64,000 bases of DNA from Galaxea fascicularis (Eukaryota; Cnidaria; Anthozoa; Scleractinia; Euphylliidae), in NCBI GenBank assembly GCA_948470475.1, contig OX419338.1, positions 35,353,595 through 35,417,594 of the forward strand. The letters are read 5' to 3'. Of this stretch, positions 36,901-48,002 are shown piece after piece. Below the pieces are notes generated by a model. The model searched no databases, had not been told where the DNA came from, and saw only the letters and a program-made list of their open reading frames with translations. Numbering within the stretch: position 1 is the stretch's first letter; every line of letters begins with the position of its first letter. Position numbers and translations under genes: made by a program.

Positions 36901-39900
36901 CACTACCGTCTCGGCAAACTTCATTACTTCGTCGTCATATGTTGCTGAGAACAACAGCATCTGGCAATCTTTTGGTAGGGTCCTGAAACCGGCAAATAAA
37001 TTATCCTTTCAAACAGATTTTCAAGGGTATGCCATCCTTAAACTCAACCACTCATCTCTCACTATCAGACAGGGGTGCCACTCATTGGGATAAGAAAAGC
37101 CCGCTCAATGAGATGCAATTCACAGTCCGTGTGTCAAATTTAGGGAGCAAACGAACTGTACGGACCGTTAATCGCAAATGACGGTCCGTACCAGTGGGAA
37201 CGAACTGTAGGGACCGATCATTACAAATTACAGTCTATCAGTGCGGGTGTATTTGTGGACATGGATGAAAATTCCCTGACTTTTCACCGACCACAAACCA
37301 GTTTTTACTGACAATCCAAAACAAGACCCTGGGCAATAGAGCCAGCAAATTATCCTTTGAAACAGGATTTCAAGGGTATGCCATCCTTAACCTCAACTAC
37401 TCATACTCCACTAACAGACAGGGTTGCCACTCATTTGGATGATAGAAAAAATTCCCTGACTTTTCACTGACCCCAAACAATTTGTTCACTGACCCCAAAT
37501 GAGGTCCCTGGGCAATAAAGCCAGCAATGGAGCCACGGAAATAAATTCCTTTGCAGGAATTTTTGGAAATGACAACACTACTACCGAGGAATCTCCTTCC
37601 CAAACCTGACGGTTAGCGAAAAGTAAAATTCCCTGACTTTTCACCAGCTTTAAGGCAGAATTTCGAATTTATCTGACTTGATTCAGAATTCCCAGACTTT
37701 TCCCTGACCTCGGAAAAAAATCTGTGTTCCTTGATGTTTCCTTGACTGTGGCAACCCTGACCAGATATAACATGACCGAGATTTTTCTGTTTTACTGAAG
37801 ATTTATTAAACTTTCCAATAGCAGTGCAATGGTGTCACGCCTGTTACAATTCCCCATACTGATGCCTCAAGCTAGACAAAGCTACTCAAGAATTTCATAA
37901 AACTTGTTCTACAGCTTGCTGCTTAGCTGACAAACAACAAAAAAAATATTTCAAGTTTGAAAGTCTGTCCTTCTCAAGTTGAGGTGTACAGAACTTGGAA
38001 AATGTACTACAATGGTGAATAATAGCTGCAAACTTTCTTTTATTTTAGCTGCAGTTAGATCCCAACCAAGACATCATCAAAAACTATATGTCAACATTGT
38101 TCCATAGCCCTACTGTGTGAACACCACCACTCACTTGTGTATTCTGATGGACTGATCTTGGTGTCCCTGTAAAGCTATCATGACATCTGCTTCATCCAAC
38201 ACAAACATCTTGATCTTCTTTGCGTCCACAGTCTTGAATCGCAGAATCCAGTCCAGCAGAGTTCCAGGTGTTGCAAATAAAATGTGGTCTGTAACTTTTT
38301 GGCCTCTGGTAACTTTTGAACAACAACATCAAAATTAATATCCTGCATGGCACTGGTTGAGAGAATGTTTATGCAGCAAAAATATCATGGCTTTTGGTTT
38401 CTCATAGTCTCCTTTGCAGCCGTTTTTTTGGCTGTCATGTGAGCGTTGCGTGACAGCCCAAAAAACGGCTGCGAAGGAGACTAGGTTTCTCAGGACCTTA
38501 ACAATAATAATTATTGAGATTATACAGTCAAACTTGTATTAAGCAATGACCCTTGGGGAGTGGTCAACTGACAGCTTAAAACTGGTTTGACCAATGCAAG
38601 AGTTAATCAGGAAAAGAAAATATTGATAAGGCAAAACATCCATCATCTCACAAATTGACCACAAGAGTTTTAATTCTTCTTGTGCCAACATAATAGAAAT
38701 AAAAGACCATTAAGCACCATGCACAATTTATCTGGTATGGTACATTTCAACAAAGTGACTATTTAATAGAGGGCAACAAATGAGAATTTGAATTTTGATC
38801 CTGGGTTTTAAAGGGTTAATGAAGAGTGACTGTTTGATACAGGTTTATGCATATTACAGCTATTCCTGAAGGGGAGTGATGGTAAAAGTGGGAAAGAAAA
38901 CATCTTTTCATGCCAAAAGTATGCAAATCTGTTGCAGCTCTGAGAGCATCACAAAACAATGGGCTTAATGAGCAAAAACTATCACTCTGCATGTGTATTT
39001 TTCGGTTTTGTACATTTCCTTGATGTTTTCGGCAAAACATCAATGTGAAATGACGAATTTTTAGGTTTTCTGAAGAACATGAGCGCATGACGGCAAGTTT
39101 TTCTTTCTTTTTCTTTGCTTTAAAACCAATGATTCACTAAAGTAATAAAAAACGCGCCGAGTGCATTGTTGAGTTATATAAGCACGCGGGAATTTTTAAG
39201 AACACGAGAGAAGTGCCTAGAGAAGCACAAGCTGAAGGCGAGTGCTTCTGGCACTTCTCGAGTGTTCTTAAAAATTCCCAAGTGATTATATAACTCAACA
39301 ATGTACGAGGAACAAGTTTTTTATTTCGTTTAAAAAATGTCCCGGAGATTTAAGCAAGCTTTCATACCTATTTGCTCGCGCACGAGCTTGTGACGTAGGC
39401 AGCGTGCATTATAACTCAACAGTGCACGCGTGTGACATAGAGAGCATGCTTTATCGGGATATAATGAACTCGATGCGACCAATCACAGCGCGCGTAACTC
39501 TTCCAACATTTTATAAAGTAATTTAGTATCTGGACAGCTTGCCAGCATTTTTTGTGTAAAACAAATTGGAATAATTGCAAAAGCATTGCAAAAATGAGAA
39601 GTTATATTTTTGGATGATGTTGTTGTTGCCGTTGCCGACATTGTTGCTTAAGCTCCCTATTACCTATATCCCTCCTAACAGGTGTTTTTTTACTTCTTTT
39701 GAATTTCAATCTCCTGTTCCACTGAACCCCATGTCACCCCCCCTCCCTCCTTGTCAACAGTTCTCACAGTGCATTCACAACAATTGAGAAAGGAATTCCA
39801 AAGTTTTGAACCTTTTTCTCCTCGAACTGCATAGCCAATCTTAATATCTGGACAGAATTTTCCCATTTTTTCAGCCACTTGTCCTGTCTGTAATGCCAAC

Positions 39901-42900
39901 TCATATGTGGGTGAAAGACAGATTACCTTCAAAGAAAGACAAAAAAAAGGGTTTTAGTTAAAAGGGTAATTAAGTCAATGAGACCACTCATGTTGCGGTT
40001 CAATTTTATCTTTGGTTTAAATTTGATTATTTTTCTTTTGTTTTGGGGTATGGATATGTATGATAATGGTTGCAAACACAGGAAAATAACATTTAAACAA
40101 TTAAGGATAAAATTATTGAACCACAACATTCACATCACACAACAAGACTTACTTGAGTACAATTCTTAGTTGCATCCACTCTGCTGAGCATTGACAGTAC
40201 AAATGCCGCTGTTTTTCCTGTTCCAGACTGTGACTGAGCTATCATATTGTTTGGTCTGAAGTTTGAAAATGCAGAGTAACTACTTCACATGTGTGTACAT
40301 CATTACAAAAGGGTGGTTTCCTCCTGGAAGTACACTGTGGTCATAACATGTACAGTAAGCTTGAAATTTTCTCCAAAATGACAACACTATTAAAAGTAAA
40401 ATGAACCGATAATGATCCATAGGTTACAATGTAAAAGTGATGTTAAATCCTAGAAAAACCATGAGAGAAGACTCTGCTAGCTGTACACACACTTTGAAGA
40501 TAAAATATTAAAATTGAGATCTTTCTTTCTTAATTACCATGCTTTTCTTGGACCGTGTTATTGTGTTCAACAACTTTTGGGCTAAAGGGCTCGGTCATAG
40601 ACAATTTTCCTGTTTTCCAGCAAAAACTACACAGAAATACTTCTAAACGACCTTCACTCATGCCAAAACATCCTTGAAATGTAGGAGACAGATATCAATA
40701 TGATTTTTTGTAGGAAAAGTCATCCATAGTACCTTTTAGCCTCAAGATGATATGAGAGAATTTGAAAAATTTAGGCTAACTATTTCAAAATAGATTACAT
40801 TTAATGTAATCCATTTCCATCCTTACCATCCACAACAGAAGAAGACAGTATTTAGTCTCAGTGAAGTAACACAGTCTTGTTTAAATAAACTGCTTCATTA
40901 TTTTTGGGTTTTCCCTGATTTAAGAGCATGGCAGAGCTCCTTTAGGAGATCAGAGTGGAAAGTCAACATGAAAAAGTCTGCTTTGACTTATCTGTAAAAG
41001 TCTACGTATGTACTAGTCTTAAAATGAAATAAAACAAGGAAGGCAGACTTACGGATCAGCTAACAGCATGGGTAAAGCTGTTTCTTGGATCTTGGATGGT
41101 TTGTTGAAGCCCATGTCATACACACCACGGCGGAGCTGTTCCGACCTGGAAGTGTGAAATTTACACAATACGTGATGCCTCTAAAACACATTTTCAGAAT
41201 ATCACACAAACAAATAACAGAGAATAGAACAAAGCTTACAAAATAACGACGACACTTTGGAATTTACTGTACCTCACAATTAAAAAATTGGAAAACTGCA
41301 TCTTGGAAAGAACTACTTTTTGAAATTGATCTGATTGACATGGCCTTAACTATGCATGCAAAGCATCTGAATGTGCATCAATGTTTGATAAAAAAATATG
41401 CCTTCCCTTTCACCACGTTAATTTTATGTCATGCCCACTGTACAGTTGTGTAAATAAACACACCTGTACCTTAAACCATGTATACAGAAAGCCATTTTAC
41501 AGCATTACAGCTGTACATGACTTGTCACATGTTTTGTTGAGCAACATGACCCTCAAAACTTAAAAAGGAGCACAGATACCACAGTTATAACAAATTCAGA
41601 TGACACCAACATCACATACTCCATTGTTAAAACAATGTACATGTAAACCGGCAACAAACTTCCAAGTCAGCTTGCATCAAGTTGTTACGAGTTCAATGTA
41701 TAGTACTGCCAGGCTTTCAATTTCCACTGGGTAAAAATATACAGCTTCTCTCAAAAATGGTAAATTGGAATGTAAGTACAGATATGACTGGAACGAATAC
41801 AACACTCTGGTCCAATTCCATTTAAAAAATGGACAGACACACTAAGGAACCAGTTTGAATTCTTGCTGATTTACAATGGAAACAGGACTGAGTGAAGTGA
41901 AATTTAGTTGGAAATTTAGTTGGAAACATTGAGCAATAAATCTTTCTTTGTCTTTGCTTTAGCAAATCTCTTTTGATCAAAATAATACAAGTGATAAAAA
42001 TCCAGGTAGTCCAATTTGTTTGATCATGATTATGATTGTGTGGGTTCAGTAAACATCCTTGAGCCCTGCCCCGTCACCCCATGGAAGGTTGTTGGGTTTG
42101 TACCCCCCCCCCCCACCCAAAAAAAAAAATCCCTCTGCAAAGTCCAAGTTTGCTCCACACTTTTCTTTTAAAACTTTCCCTTTTGCCACTAATGTGCAAG
42201 AACACTGCCTTGTTAATAATAAAATCATAGCTGGTTATAGCCAATCAGATTTGAGATTTTTGTCATAGTTACATGTATGTGTAACACTGTAGTAGCTGAA
42301 ACAACCAATATACAATCCTTAAAATGGACAGTACTTACAAGGGAAGCTCTTCAAATGATTTGACAGAATGCAGTGGCGAGTTCGGATTATTTCGTTGGAC
42401 CTCTACTTCATTTGTAGTTTGAACAAGTTTGTTTCTCAGGACTTTTAGTAGGAGGGAAGACTCTGCAATAGCAGTTGCTGAATTTTCTATAAGAAGGGAA
42501 AAACAAATGTTAAAAAAGTTTGGGTTTATGATGGTAGACTTTAGGAGAAACACTCCTTAGTGTCCTCGTCACCTCCTTGCATGCTTTATGATCGATACAA
42601 GGAGGAATAGTTAAGGCTTTATTCCTTGTCTGTTAAGAGAGGATAGGTTAAAACCACCAAGTTCTGATGTATACCATTATCTTCCTCTTTAGCAGCTGGT
42701 TTTTCTTCAGAAGGTGAAACCGTGGTGCCAATTTTCAACTTGTCGACCTGAAAGAAGACAAGATTATCTAGTTTTAAGAATAAAAGTCATAATATTACTC
42801 TTGTCAAAGACTTTTTACTCCAAATGAGTATCACTGCTACACCTACCACTAAGAACTACGACTCAGACCTTCATTATTTTTATTAATTTCCCTCCAATCC

Positions 42901-43327
42901 GTCACAATAATGCCAGTATACTTTTCAAACCATTCGCCAAAATCTTACTGTGTGGCTGCAATAAATAGCAGCTCTCTGATAGCCTTGCAGATTTCGCTAA
43001 TTTGCTGCCACCATGGTGTAAAATTTTTTTTTACCGCATCAGAAATGAAAGTTTTTTTTGGCACTTTGGCAGGCATGCATACTGTCTCTACAAGCCTATT
43101 TGCCCACAGCACTCGATATAAACAGCTGCGGTTGAAACAATCTTGAGAAAGGAAAATTTTAGACTGCAAAGGAACTCTTCGCACTTCATCCAATCCACGT
43201 GCACGTAAGCTTAATTCTAGGAACGTTTGGTGTTAGACGCGTTTGAAACACAACATGCACTTACTTGTCCAGTTATTTCTTTCTCCTGTTCGTCAACCTC
43301 GGCCGCCCAGTCTTCTTCCTCTGCCAT
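33905..43327 (-). CDS. DDX19: DEAD-box ATP-dependent RNA helicase, DDX19/DBP5 family (intact, ten exons)
   Basis: DDX19/DBP5 remodels mRNPs at the cytoplasmic face of nuclear pores during mRNA export, stimulated by GLE1 and inositol hexakisphosphate (family knowledge). Coding exons on the minus strand: 43265-43327, 42675-42747, 42339-42486, 41053-41145, 40153-40255, 39812-39926, 38135-38312, 36745-36982, 35154-35333, 33905-34138. Together they give 474 residues, close to vertebrate DDX19. The start reads MAEEEDW. Key motifs: SVKSFEEL and a Q-motif region, Walker A SGTGKT (136-141), PTYELA, TPGT, DEAD (238-241), SAT (270-272), ARGID (390-394) and HRIGRTGR (421-428). The end is EELEKLG. All splice sites are GT-AG; the exon 6 donor (GTTCAA) is far from consensus. 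A weak ATTAAA (33643-33648, reverse strand) lies downstream. Introns carry several MITEs. A decayed partial copy follows at 48321-55523. Confidence 0.97.
34220..34440. mobile_element. Old MITE-like repeat in DDX19 intron 9
   Basis: Begins ACCCTTTAATTCCCGATATC and contains the GAATTCTCATAACC word and a TACTGATCACT end. These are shared with the AACCCTTTAAA-type element at 53522-54045. Present in both helicase copies (48645-48860), so it predates the duplication. Confidence 0.5.
34525..34743. mobile_element. Inverted-repeat element specific to copy A
   Basis: The left end TTAGGCTCGTTCCAAACGTC, with GTGCTACTGCCGTG inward, is matched in reverse complement at the right end (CACGGCAGTAGCACGACGTT, then CTTA). 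It is absent from the homologous intron of copy B, so it inserted after the duplication or was lost there. Confidence 0.65.
35460..35690. mobile_element. MITE with TTTCTCGAAA/CCCGAAA inverted ends
   Basis: TTTCTCGAAACTCCCGAAAC at the left is the inverse of GGGACTTTCGAGAAAAGGGC at the right. A homologue lies at 13103-13310. Located in DDX19 intron 8, in a block (about 35457-36595) absent from copy B. Confidence 0.7.
35938..36133. mobile_element. Partial copy of the 47515-47876 DNA element
   Basis: Matches the interior of 47515-47876: GAACGTCATTT, AGCTGTCCAGGGT, GTGAACGGTGTTAAAG and CATTTCACGT in the same order. Another fragment in reverse orientation is at 39001-39120. Confidence 0.65.
37000..37435. 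repeat. Local direct duplication in DDX19 intron 7
   Basis: The block CAAGGGTATGCCATCCTTAA with flanks recurs about 350 bp apart (37022 and 37371), followed in both cases by CAGACAGGG.TGCCACTCA. Copy B has only one instance, so about 240 bp (about 37338-37578) was gained in A or lost in B. Confidence 0.75.
38405..38483. mobile_element. 79-bp hairpin MITE with exact 9-bp TSD and paralogous empty site
   Basis: Ends TAGTCTCCTTTGCAGCCGTT and its near-perfect reverse complement are flanked by GGTTTCTCA on both sides (38396-38404 and 38484-38492). Copy B shows the uninterrupted site (AGTTTCTCAGGATC near 53117). It is therefore a clean post-duplication insertion. The 9-bp duplication fits Mutator-like elements. 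Confidence 0.92.
38523..38846. mobile_element. TACAGTCAAAC-type element, internally deleted copy
   Basis: The left end TACAGTCAAACTTGTATTAA and the right end near 38833-38846 correspond to the larger element at 53156-54143 in copy B. Its presence in both copies means it predates the duplication. The interior differs in length. Confidence 0.6.
38938..39645. mobile_element. Nested MITE cluster specific to copy A
   Basis: Copy B reads directly from AATCTGTTGC to a sequence matching CCTATATCCC, whereas copy A holds about 700 bp between them. The block includes a reverse fragment of the 47515-47876 family (39001-39120) and a hairpin element (39161-39306). It is in intron 6. Confidence 0.7.
39161..39306. 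mobile_element. 146-bp palindromic MITE
   Basis: GTGCATTGTTGAGTTATATA at the left is mirrored by TATATAACTCAACAATGTAC at the right. Inner arms (GGGAATTTTTAAGAACAC and GAAGTGCC) also pair. No duplication identified. Confidence 0.8.
42103..42130 (+). repeat. Poly-C/poly-A homopolymer tract in DDX19 intron 3
   Basis: A run of C interrupted once, followed by a run of A. Similar C-then-A tracts occur at 34910-34940. Likely length-polymorphic. Confidence 0.7.
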
Positions 43328-43730
43328 CACTGTGTTCAAAATCACCGAAACAGAAAGGAAATCGCAGCTAACACTACGCAGACTGAGCAGTATGTGAAAT
43401 TGTTAACTGTTGTCATGTACGCCTACTTTAAATGTCCCCATTATAGGTTTTGATCAGGCTGATGGGCTCCCGCGGGAAATCAATCTGCAGGGACACAAAT
43501 AACAATCGTAAAACGAACAAATGCTGGTGGCCGGTGGACAAACAAAACGAGAAAATGAGAGATCTGTTGTTCACCCACCAACAGCATTGCGATGATGACG
43601 TAAACGTGCAAACCACCCATTGGTTAACACACCAAGTCACCCTTATTAGTTATTCCATACGCTTAGCGCATTGTTTTACTTTGTCCGAAAAATTCAGCAG
43701 TTTTTCCTCTTCAAAACAGAAATCAGAGGT
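43328..43730. other. 5' flank and presumed promoter region of DDX19
   Basis: Immediately upstream (minus strand) of the DDX19 start codon. No TATA box or defined promoter element was recognised. Confidence 0.4.
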
Positions 43731-43966
43731 CAGGCCCGGCCAGGGGGGGGGGGGGAGGAGTGGGATACCAATATACCCTATATTTTCCCCACAAGATACC
43801 AATATACCTTAAAATCGTAAAATGTGGGCTCCTGTTAATACCTAAAATTATTTTGAAACAAAATACTTAATAGCTGAAAATGAACCGAATTTTGACCAAA
43901 AAATACCATACACCTAAATTAAAACGGCCCGGGATACCGTATACGGAAAACCCCTGGCCGGGCCTG
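43731..43966. mobile_element. MITE with CAGGCCCGGCCAGGGG termini
   Basis: CAGGCCCGGCCAGGGG at the left and its exact reverse complement at 43951-43966 bound 236 bp. The flanks AGAGGT and AGTGGT could be a decayed 6-bp duplication. A long G-run follows the left end. CA...TG ends suggest hAT-like origin (inference). Confidence 0.75.
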
Positions 43967-44993
43967 AGTGGTATGGGTAGAATGGAACCTCTCTCCCCGG
44001 TCTCACTCTACGTTTTCACCCTCGCACCAGACCTTTCGTTTGACGAGCGTTCGCATTCAGTTGACCACTCACGCTGTCGGTATTTACAACTAGTAGTCGC
44101 AGCAATTCTTTCAGTGCATCACTTTTCACACGAGCTAAAAACAAAACTGTGTGACCACCCATGTACACTGAGAGCACTTAGTTCAAAACGAATGGACTTT
44201 TTCACGGTTTATGACGTCAACTCCCGCACCGTGGTTGTGGAGCAAAGAATAACGACAACATGGAATTTATTTTTAGGCTAAAGTAATGTATTATGAGAAT
44301 ACGTCACCAGCCCACTTTTGTAAAATAAAAATATAAATGATAAAATAAAAAAAAGTAGCAAAAACATTGAAGAAGAAATTTCATTAGTTCGCAGAGGAAA
44401 AAGTCACAATTACCATTAGCAAATTACACACGCATTTAACTAGCAGGCATGAATGGTAACATTTAGGTAGCGAAAACATATAATTTTGATTTGTAACCTA
44501 ATGCTACTACAGAGGTTTATGGCCTCCAATTGGCTTTCTTCGGCCTCAACAATGAGGCAAAAGCGATTTAAGCCGACATTGTTAACAAATTTACCGATCA
44601 ACGACAAAAGCCACTGCCTCAGTTTTATTATTTTTTTCCCGTGAAGGTTATACTGATCTATACTGTTTTGTTTATTTCCATTCTGGTTGATACACTGTTT
44701 ACTTCCCTGAGTTGCATGCAGTTGATGTAAACTCGTACGTTATTGGATTCCTCACTTATTTAAAGGTTAATACCGGTCAGTACCATCTTTAATAGAGGTG
44801 ATTTCAACTGCGATATAGTGAATGTTAACCTCGGATCGATAAAGGTTTGTCAGTTCAAAACTGGAAAAGCATCACGCTTTTAGCTCTGAAAGTTTGCCAT
44901 TAAACATAACGGCCACGCAATATTGGTGGATCAAGAGAAATTACTTATCCTAATATGGAGATGCTATTGTTCTGTGTCCCTTTTAGAGCAGTA
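43967..44993. other. No gene recognised
   Basis: AT-rich sequence with an open frame at 43880-44281 that begins inside the preceding MITE. No family resemblance. Confidence 0.45.
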
Positions 44994-45150
44994 ATGTAGC
45001 AGCCCTCGTAAGGCTCTAAATTTCATTGGCAGGCATAGTGTAGCACCTCTACTGTTTTAGGGATAGGGTCCATTGTTTGTGTTGTTTGTTCTTTTGTTCA
45101 CCAGAAGGGTAGCAAGCCAATCTCGTGAGACCTTACGAGAGCTGCTACAC
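44994..45150. mobile_element. Small inverted-repeat element
   Basis: TGTAGCAGCCCTCGTAAGG at 44994 and its near reverse complement ending TACGAGAGCTGCTACA at 45150 enclose 157 bp. No target-site duplication found. Confidence 0.55.
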
Positions 45151-45844
45151 CGCCCGCATAGAGTTTCGGCAGGCGTTGCACTGTATAACATAAAAGGTTG
45201 AAACGTGATCGGAAACGTTGAAACAGGTCTCGAAATGTTGTTGTTCCGGTTTCTGATTGGCTTACGTGGCTAAGTATAACAAGACCGAGCGAGACCAGTT
45301 TAACAAAGTAGTGTTACACGGCGAAACTCTTGTTTTTATCACCACTGCGATCGTTGGGACCGTTGCAGAAGTAGAAAGCGGTTCTACTTTTACGATACGA
45401 TATCCTTTTTTTAAAGAGGGTATAGACATGTTTAACCCAGAGAGTTTTCTTTTCGTGAAACTTTTCTCGCAACGGAAGTTAAAAAAAGTTTCGCCAAACC
45501 AAGCATCTAACATAGTGCAACGTCTGTTGAAACTCGTTTCTCAGCACCGTTGCACGAAAGTTTCAGGCAAAGTTTCAATGTGTAACAGCGGCTTAAGAAG
45601 TGTGGGAAATGCTGGGTTGGGCTCGACTGTTGGTTTGACGGCAGAGGATTTCGAAAACAACTCTTACGCTGAAGTAATTGGACTAGGAAGAGCTTTGCCT
45701 AGTTCCTAGATAAGGAAGAGCTCATGATAATGGTCAATCTCAAGCCTCTGGAGATTTCAAATATGAAGATTTTTCTTCAAGTTCACACTGCAACCAGGTG
45801 GACAATCAGACATGGTTTGATGCTACTCTGGTTTGAAAATTGAT
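45151..45844. other. Unexplained region with a 150-codon plus-strand open frame
   Basis: The frame 45257-45709 has no recognised domain. Short inverted words (GGCGTTGCACT near 45173 and AGTGCAACGTC near 45514) suggest it may be part of a repetitive element rather than a gene. Confidence 0.35.
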
Positions 45845-46106
45845 GAATGTAACTTAAAAAGTTACAATTCACGACCCAACGTTTCAACACTCCTGTCTAG
45901 TGTCTTCATCAGGGGTGATCTAGTGTTGCAAAAAGGACCCTTTTATACGCTTACTAATTAACGACCTTTTGTTTTGATGAGGTGTAAATAGGTGTCAGAT
46001 AAAAGGCCGCCATCGTCACGGTTTAAAGGAGCGTGGGCGGAGTTGATGTGCCAAGCTTCCAAACAAAGCCGTTGATGGTACCGCCGCCGCCCAATCCCTC
46101 CAATCT
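45845..46106 (-). mobile_element. Penelope-like element 3' end (C-terminal tail plus hammerhead region)
   Basis: On the minus strand the sequence ends a Penelope-type protein: CLEAWHIN...LNRDDGGLLSDTYLHLI and a stop (about 46075 to 45960), as seen after the GIY-YIG domain of these elements. A hammerhead-like motif follows (45870-45920). The 5' part is missing and the fragment begins where the neighbouring LINE ends. Confidence 0.75.
45869..45920 (-). ncRNA. Hammerhead-like ribozyme motif of the Penelope-like element
   Basis: The minus strand has CTGATGA (45912-45906), a stem II with GACACT against AGTGTT, GAAA (45885-45882), and a two-pair stem III closing a GTTGG loop, followed by C as the cleavage base. 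Stem I pairs only through TCAC/GTGA with two bulged C residues, so activity is doubtful. Confidence 0.5.
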
Positions 46107-46700
46107 GAGTGGTAGTACTAGTGGTAGTAGGACTTTATTTAAGTGTCGAGGTATTTAGCTTTTCATTTAACAAACCAAATGGCGACACAAATAAAATCTT
46201 AAATGGGTATATTAAAAGTAAGATATTTACACATATCTCAAAGCATATTAAAACTAATCACACTTATATTCCTAATATAATTAAACCTAGATTCGATCCA
46301 CCCTCTAAGAGAGTTAAAAACATAAGTCGCAATTCCTGTAGTCTTCTAAAAGAAGAGTCAACTCTTTTTTCTTAATGCTTTGTTTAAAACTGTTCAATGT
46401 TGGACTTTCTCTGCCCGATGGGCTGTTTGCTCCATAAGAGGGGTCCAAGATGGCTTAATAAGTGTTAACCGTTGCGTACCGTTCCTTAGGTTGTATCCCT
46501 TATGGGACACGTGGAAAAGTTCGGAAATGTACTGAAGTACAAGCCCGTTTTTAACTTTGTACATCAAGGTGGCTATGCTTCGTAATCTTACTTTATACTC
46601 TTTCCAAGAATTTGGAGATATGGGTATATTTACCTGCGAAACACCGGAGTTCAAAAAGTAGGTTGACCTAGGTTGAGTCTTTTCTCATTTTCCAGCACAT
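46107..46700 (-). mobile_element. LINE fragment, C-terminal end of a CR1/L2-like reverse transcriptase ORF
   Basis: Minus-strand translation gives RSIATLMYKVKNGL...YISELF...YNLRN and then, after a frameshift, SPTLNSFKQSIKKKEL. This is the conserved tail region of CR1/L2/Rex-type LINE proteins. Stops and the frameshift make it inactive. The 3' end runs through AAATAAAG and a (CTACCACTAGTA)-type tail up to the Penelope fragment. Confidence 0.75.
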
Positions 46701-47396
46701 GGCATTACATGCAATGGTCTCTAACTCTGAGTGATTTATTGCGGTGTTTGGGTTTGTTGAGGTTGGCTAGAATGATTACTTTAGGCTCTCAAATGTGAAC
46801 CACTCTATTTTACTGTAGATTTGTAATTTCCTCGCTGAATAGAAGAGCAAATCTGAGAAGATCATATCACAGATCGACAAATTCGACCTCGAATTCTCGA
46901 ACTGCAGTGAAAACTTCTGAATTTAGATGTCCTGACCACAGAGAACTCACAAAAGTTAAGAAAAAAATGAACGAATGAAATTGAATTATTGGCATACGTT
47001 GATTGGTTCTTGTGGTTTTCTTTAGTCTACATCTGTATACAGATGATATTTTTACGCGATAGCACTATATAAGGGCGTTTTTACAACTGTAGTGTAAATG
47101 TCCACAATAATTACTCTTACCGATGAGTTTGAGCTTTGAACGCTTGAGAACACCACAGTAAGGTTTTTACCCGTACAAAGCAGTCCGTTAAGTTTGGATT
47201 GCTGTAATTTCAGTTCAGCTGTAAGCTTGACTTGCTTCGCTTTTGATTTTTCATTCAACTGTTCGCACGGCGGTGCACGTATCATGCGATCATGACATCA
47301 CGCCGAGTTTGGCGCCCGAAAGTCACATCACTTTGTGGTCGTTTCTTACATTTAAATAAAATTTAGCAAATCCGAAGTTGAGCATTTAATAAAAAA

Positions 47397-47398
<2 letters not shown>
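46701..47398. other. No gene recognised
   Basis: The minus-strand open frame 47052-47285 is unsupported. No repeat family resolved. Confidence 0.45.
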
Positions 47399-47428
<30 letters not shown>

Positions 47429-47455
47429 TTGGTTATAGCCAACTCGGCCCTACAA

Positions 47456-47505
<50 letters not shown>

Positions 47506-47506
47506 G
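47399..47506. mobile_element. 108-bp palindromic MITE
   Basis: TTATTC...GTTGGATATGAGA on the left pairs with TCTCATATCCAAC...GAATAA on the right. TAGCCAAC and GTTGGCTA extend the stem. It sits end-to-end with the next element. Confidence 0.75.
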
Positions 47507-47514
47507 TTACTAAG

Positions 47515-47876
47515 GAGTTTACGCAACTACGACGACGGCGGGAACGAAAACGTCATTTGAAAATGAAAGTTCCCGTTTCTGTTACTCTTTCGTGATTATT
47601 CCAACTTGTTAACCTTAAACAATGCTGGCGAACTGTCCAGGGTTTGAATTAGTGTGAACGGTGTTAAAGTAAAGAAAAAGAAATAAAAATTTACTGTCAT
47701 GCGGTCACGTTGCGGTAAAAACCGAAAATTTTGTCATTTCACGTCGTCGTTTTGCAGACGACAGCAAAGAAATGTACCAAAAGGTAAAACGCACGTGCAG
47801 AGCTATTGTTTTTGCTCATTTAGCCCATTGTTGTGTGGCGTTCTCGTTGCCGTCGCCGTCGTAGTTGCGTAAACTC
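47515..47876. mobile_element. Non-autonomous DNA element with GAGTTTACGCAACTACGACG termini
   Basis: The left arm GAGTTTACGCAACTACGACG, with ACGGCGGGAACGAAAACG inward, is mirrored at the right end (CGTCGTAGTTGCGTAAACTC). 362 bp, no coding capacity. Fragments occur at 35938-36133 and 39001-39120. Confidence 0.8.
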
Positions 47877-47894
47877 TCTATTGTTAAGTATATC

Positions 47895-48002
47895 CAACCT
47901 CGTCCCCAGGCTCTTCTCGAGATTCAAAATGGCGGAACAGAGAAGACGGGTCTTCTCCGTTTCGCCATTTTGAATCTCGAGAAGACCCTGAGGACAAGGT
48001 TG
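47895..48002. mobile_element. Hairpin MITE, 9-bp-TSD family (second copy)
   Basis: CAACCTCGTCCCCAGG ... CCTGAGGACAAGGTTG with the ATTCAAAATGGCG core on both arms. The flanking 9-mers AAGTATATC and ATGTATATA agree at 7 of 9 positions, as expected of an aged 9-bp duplication. Confidence 0.8.

Larger units (their letters stand above)
33609..40470. repeat. Segmental duplication, copy A
   Basis: This interval matches 48053-55760 in the same orientation across exons 5-10, introns and 3' flank of the DDX19 gene. Similarity starts near TATCAAAT.TTTAAATATCAAT and ends in intron 4. Exons keep identical lengths. Introns differ mainly by discrete insertions, annotated separately. Confidence 0.9.

Noticed and set aside
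45257..45709. 150-codon gene candidate
   Set aside because: No recognisable domain, no splice or start context, and inverted words around it suggest repetitive origin.
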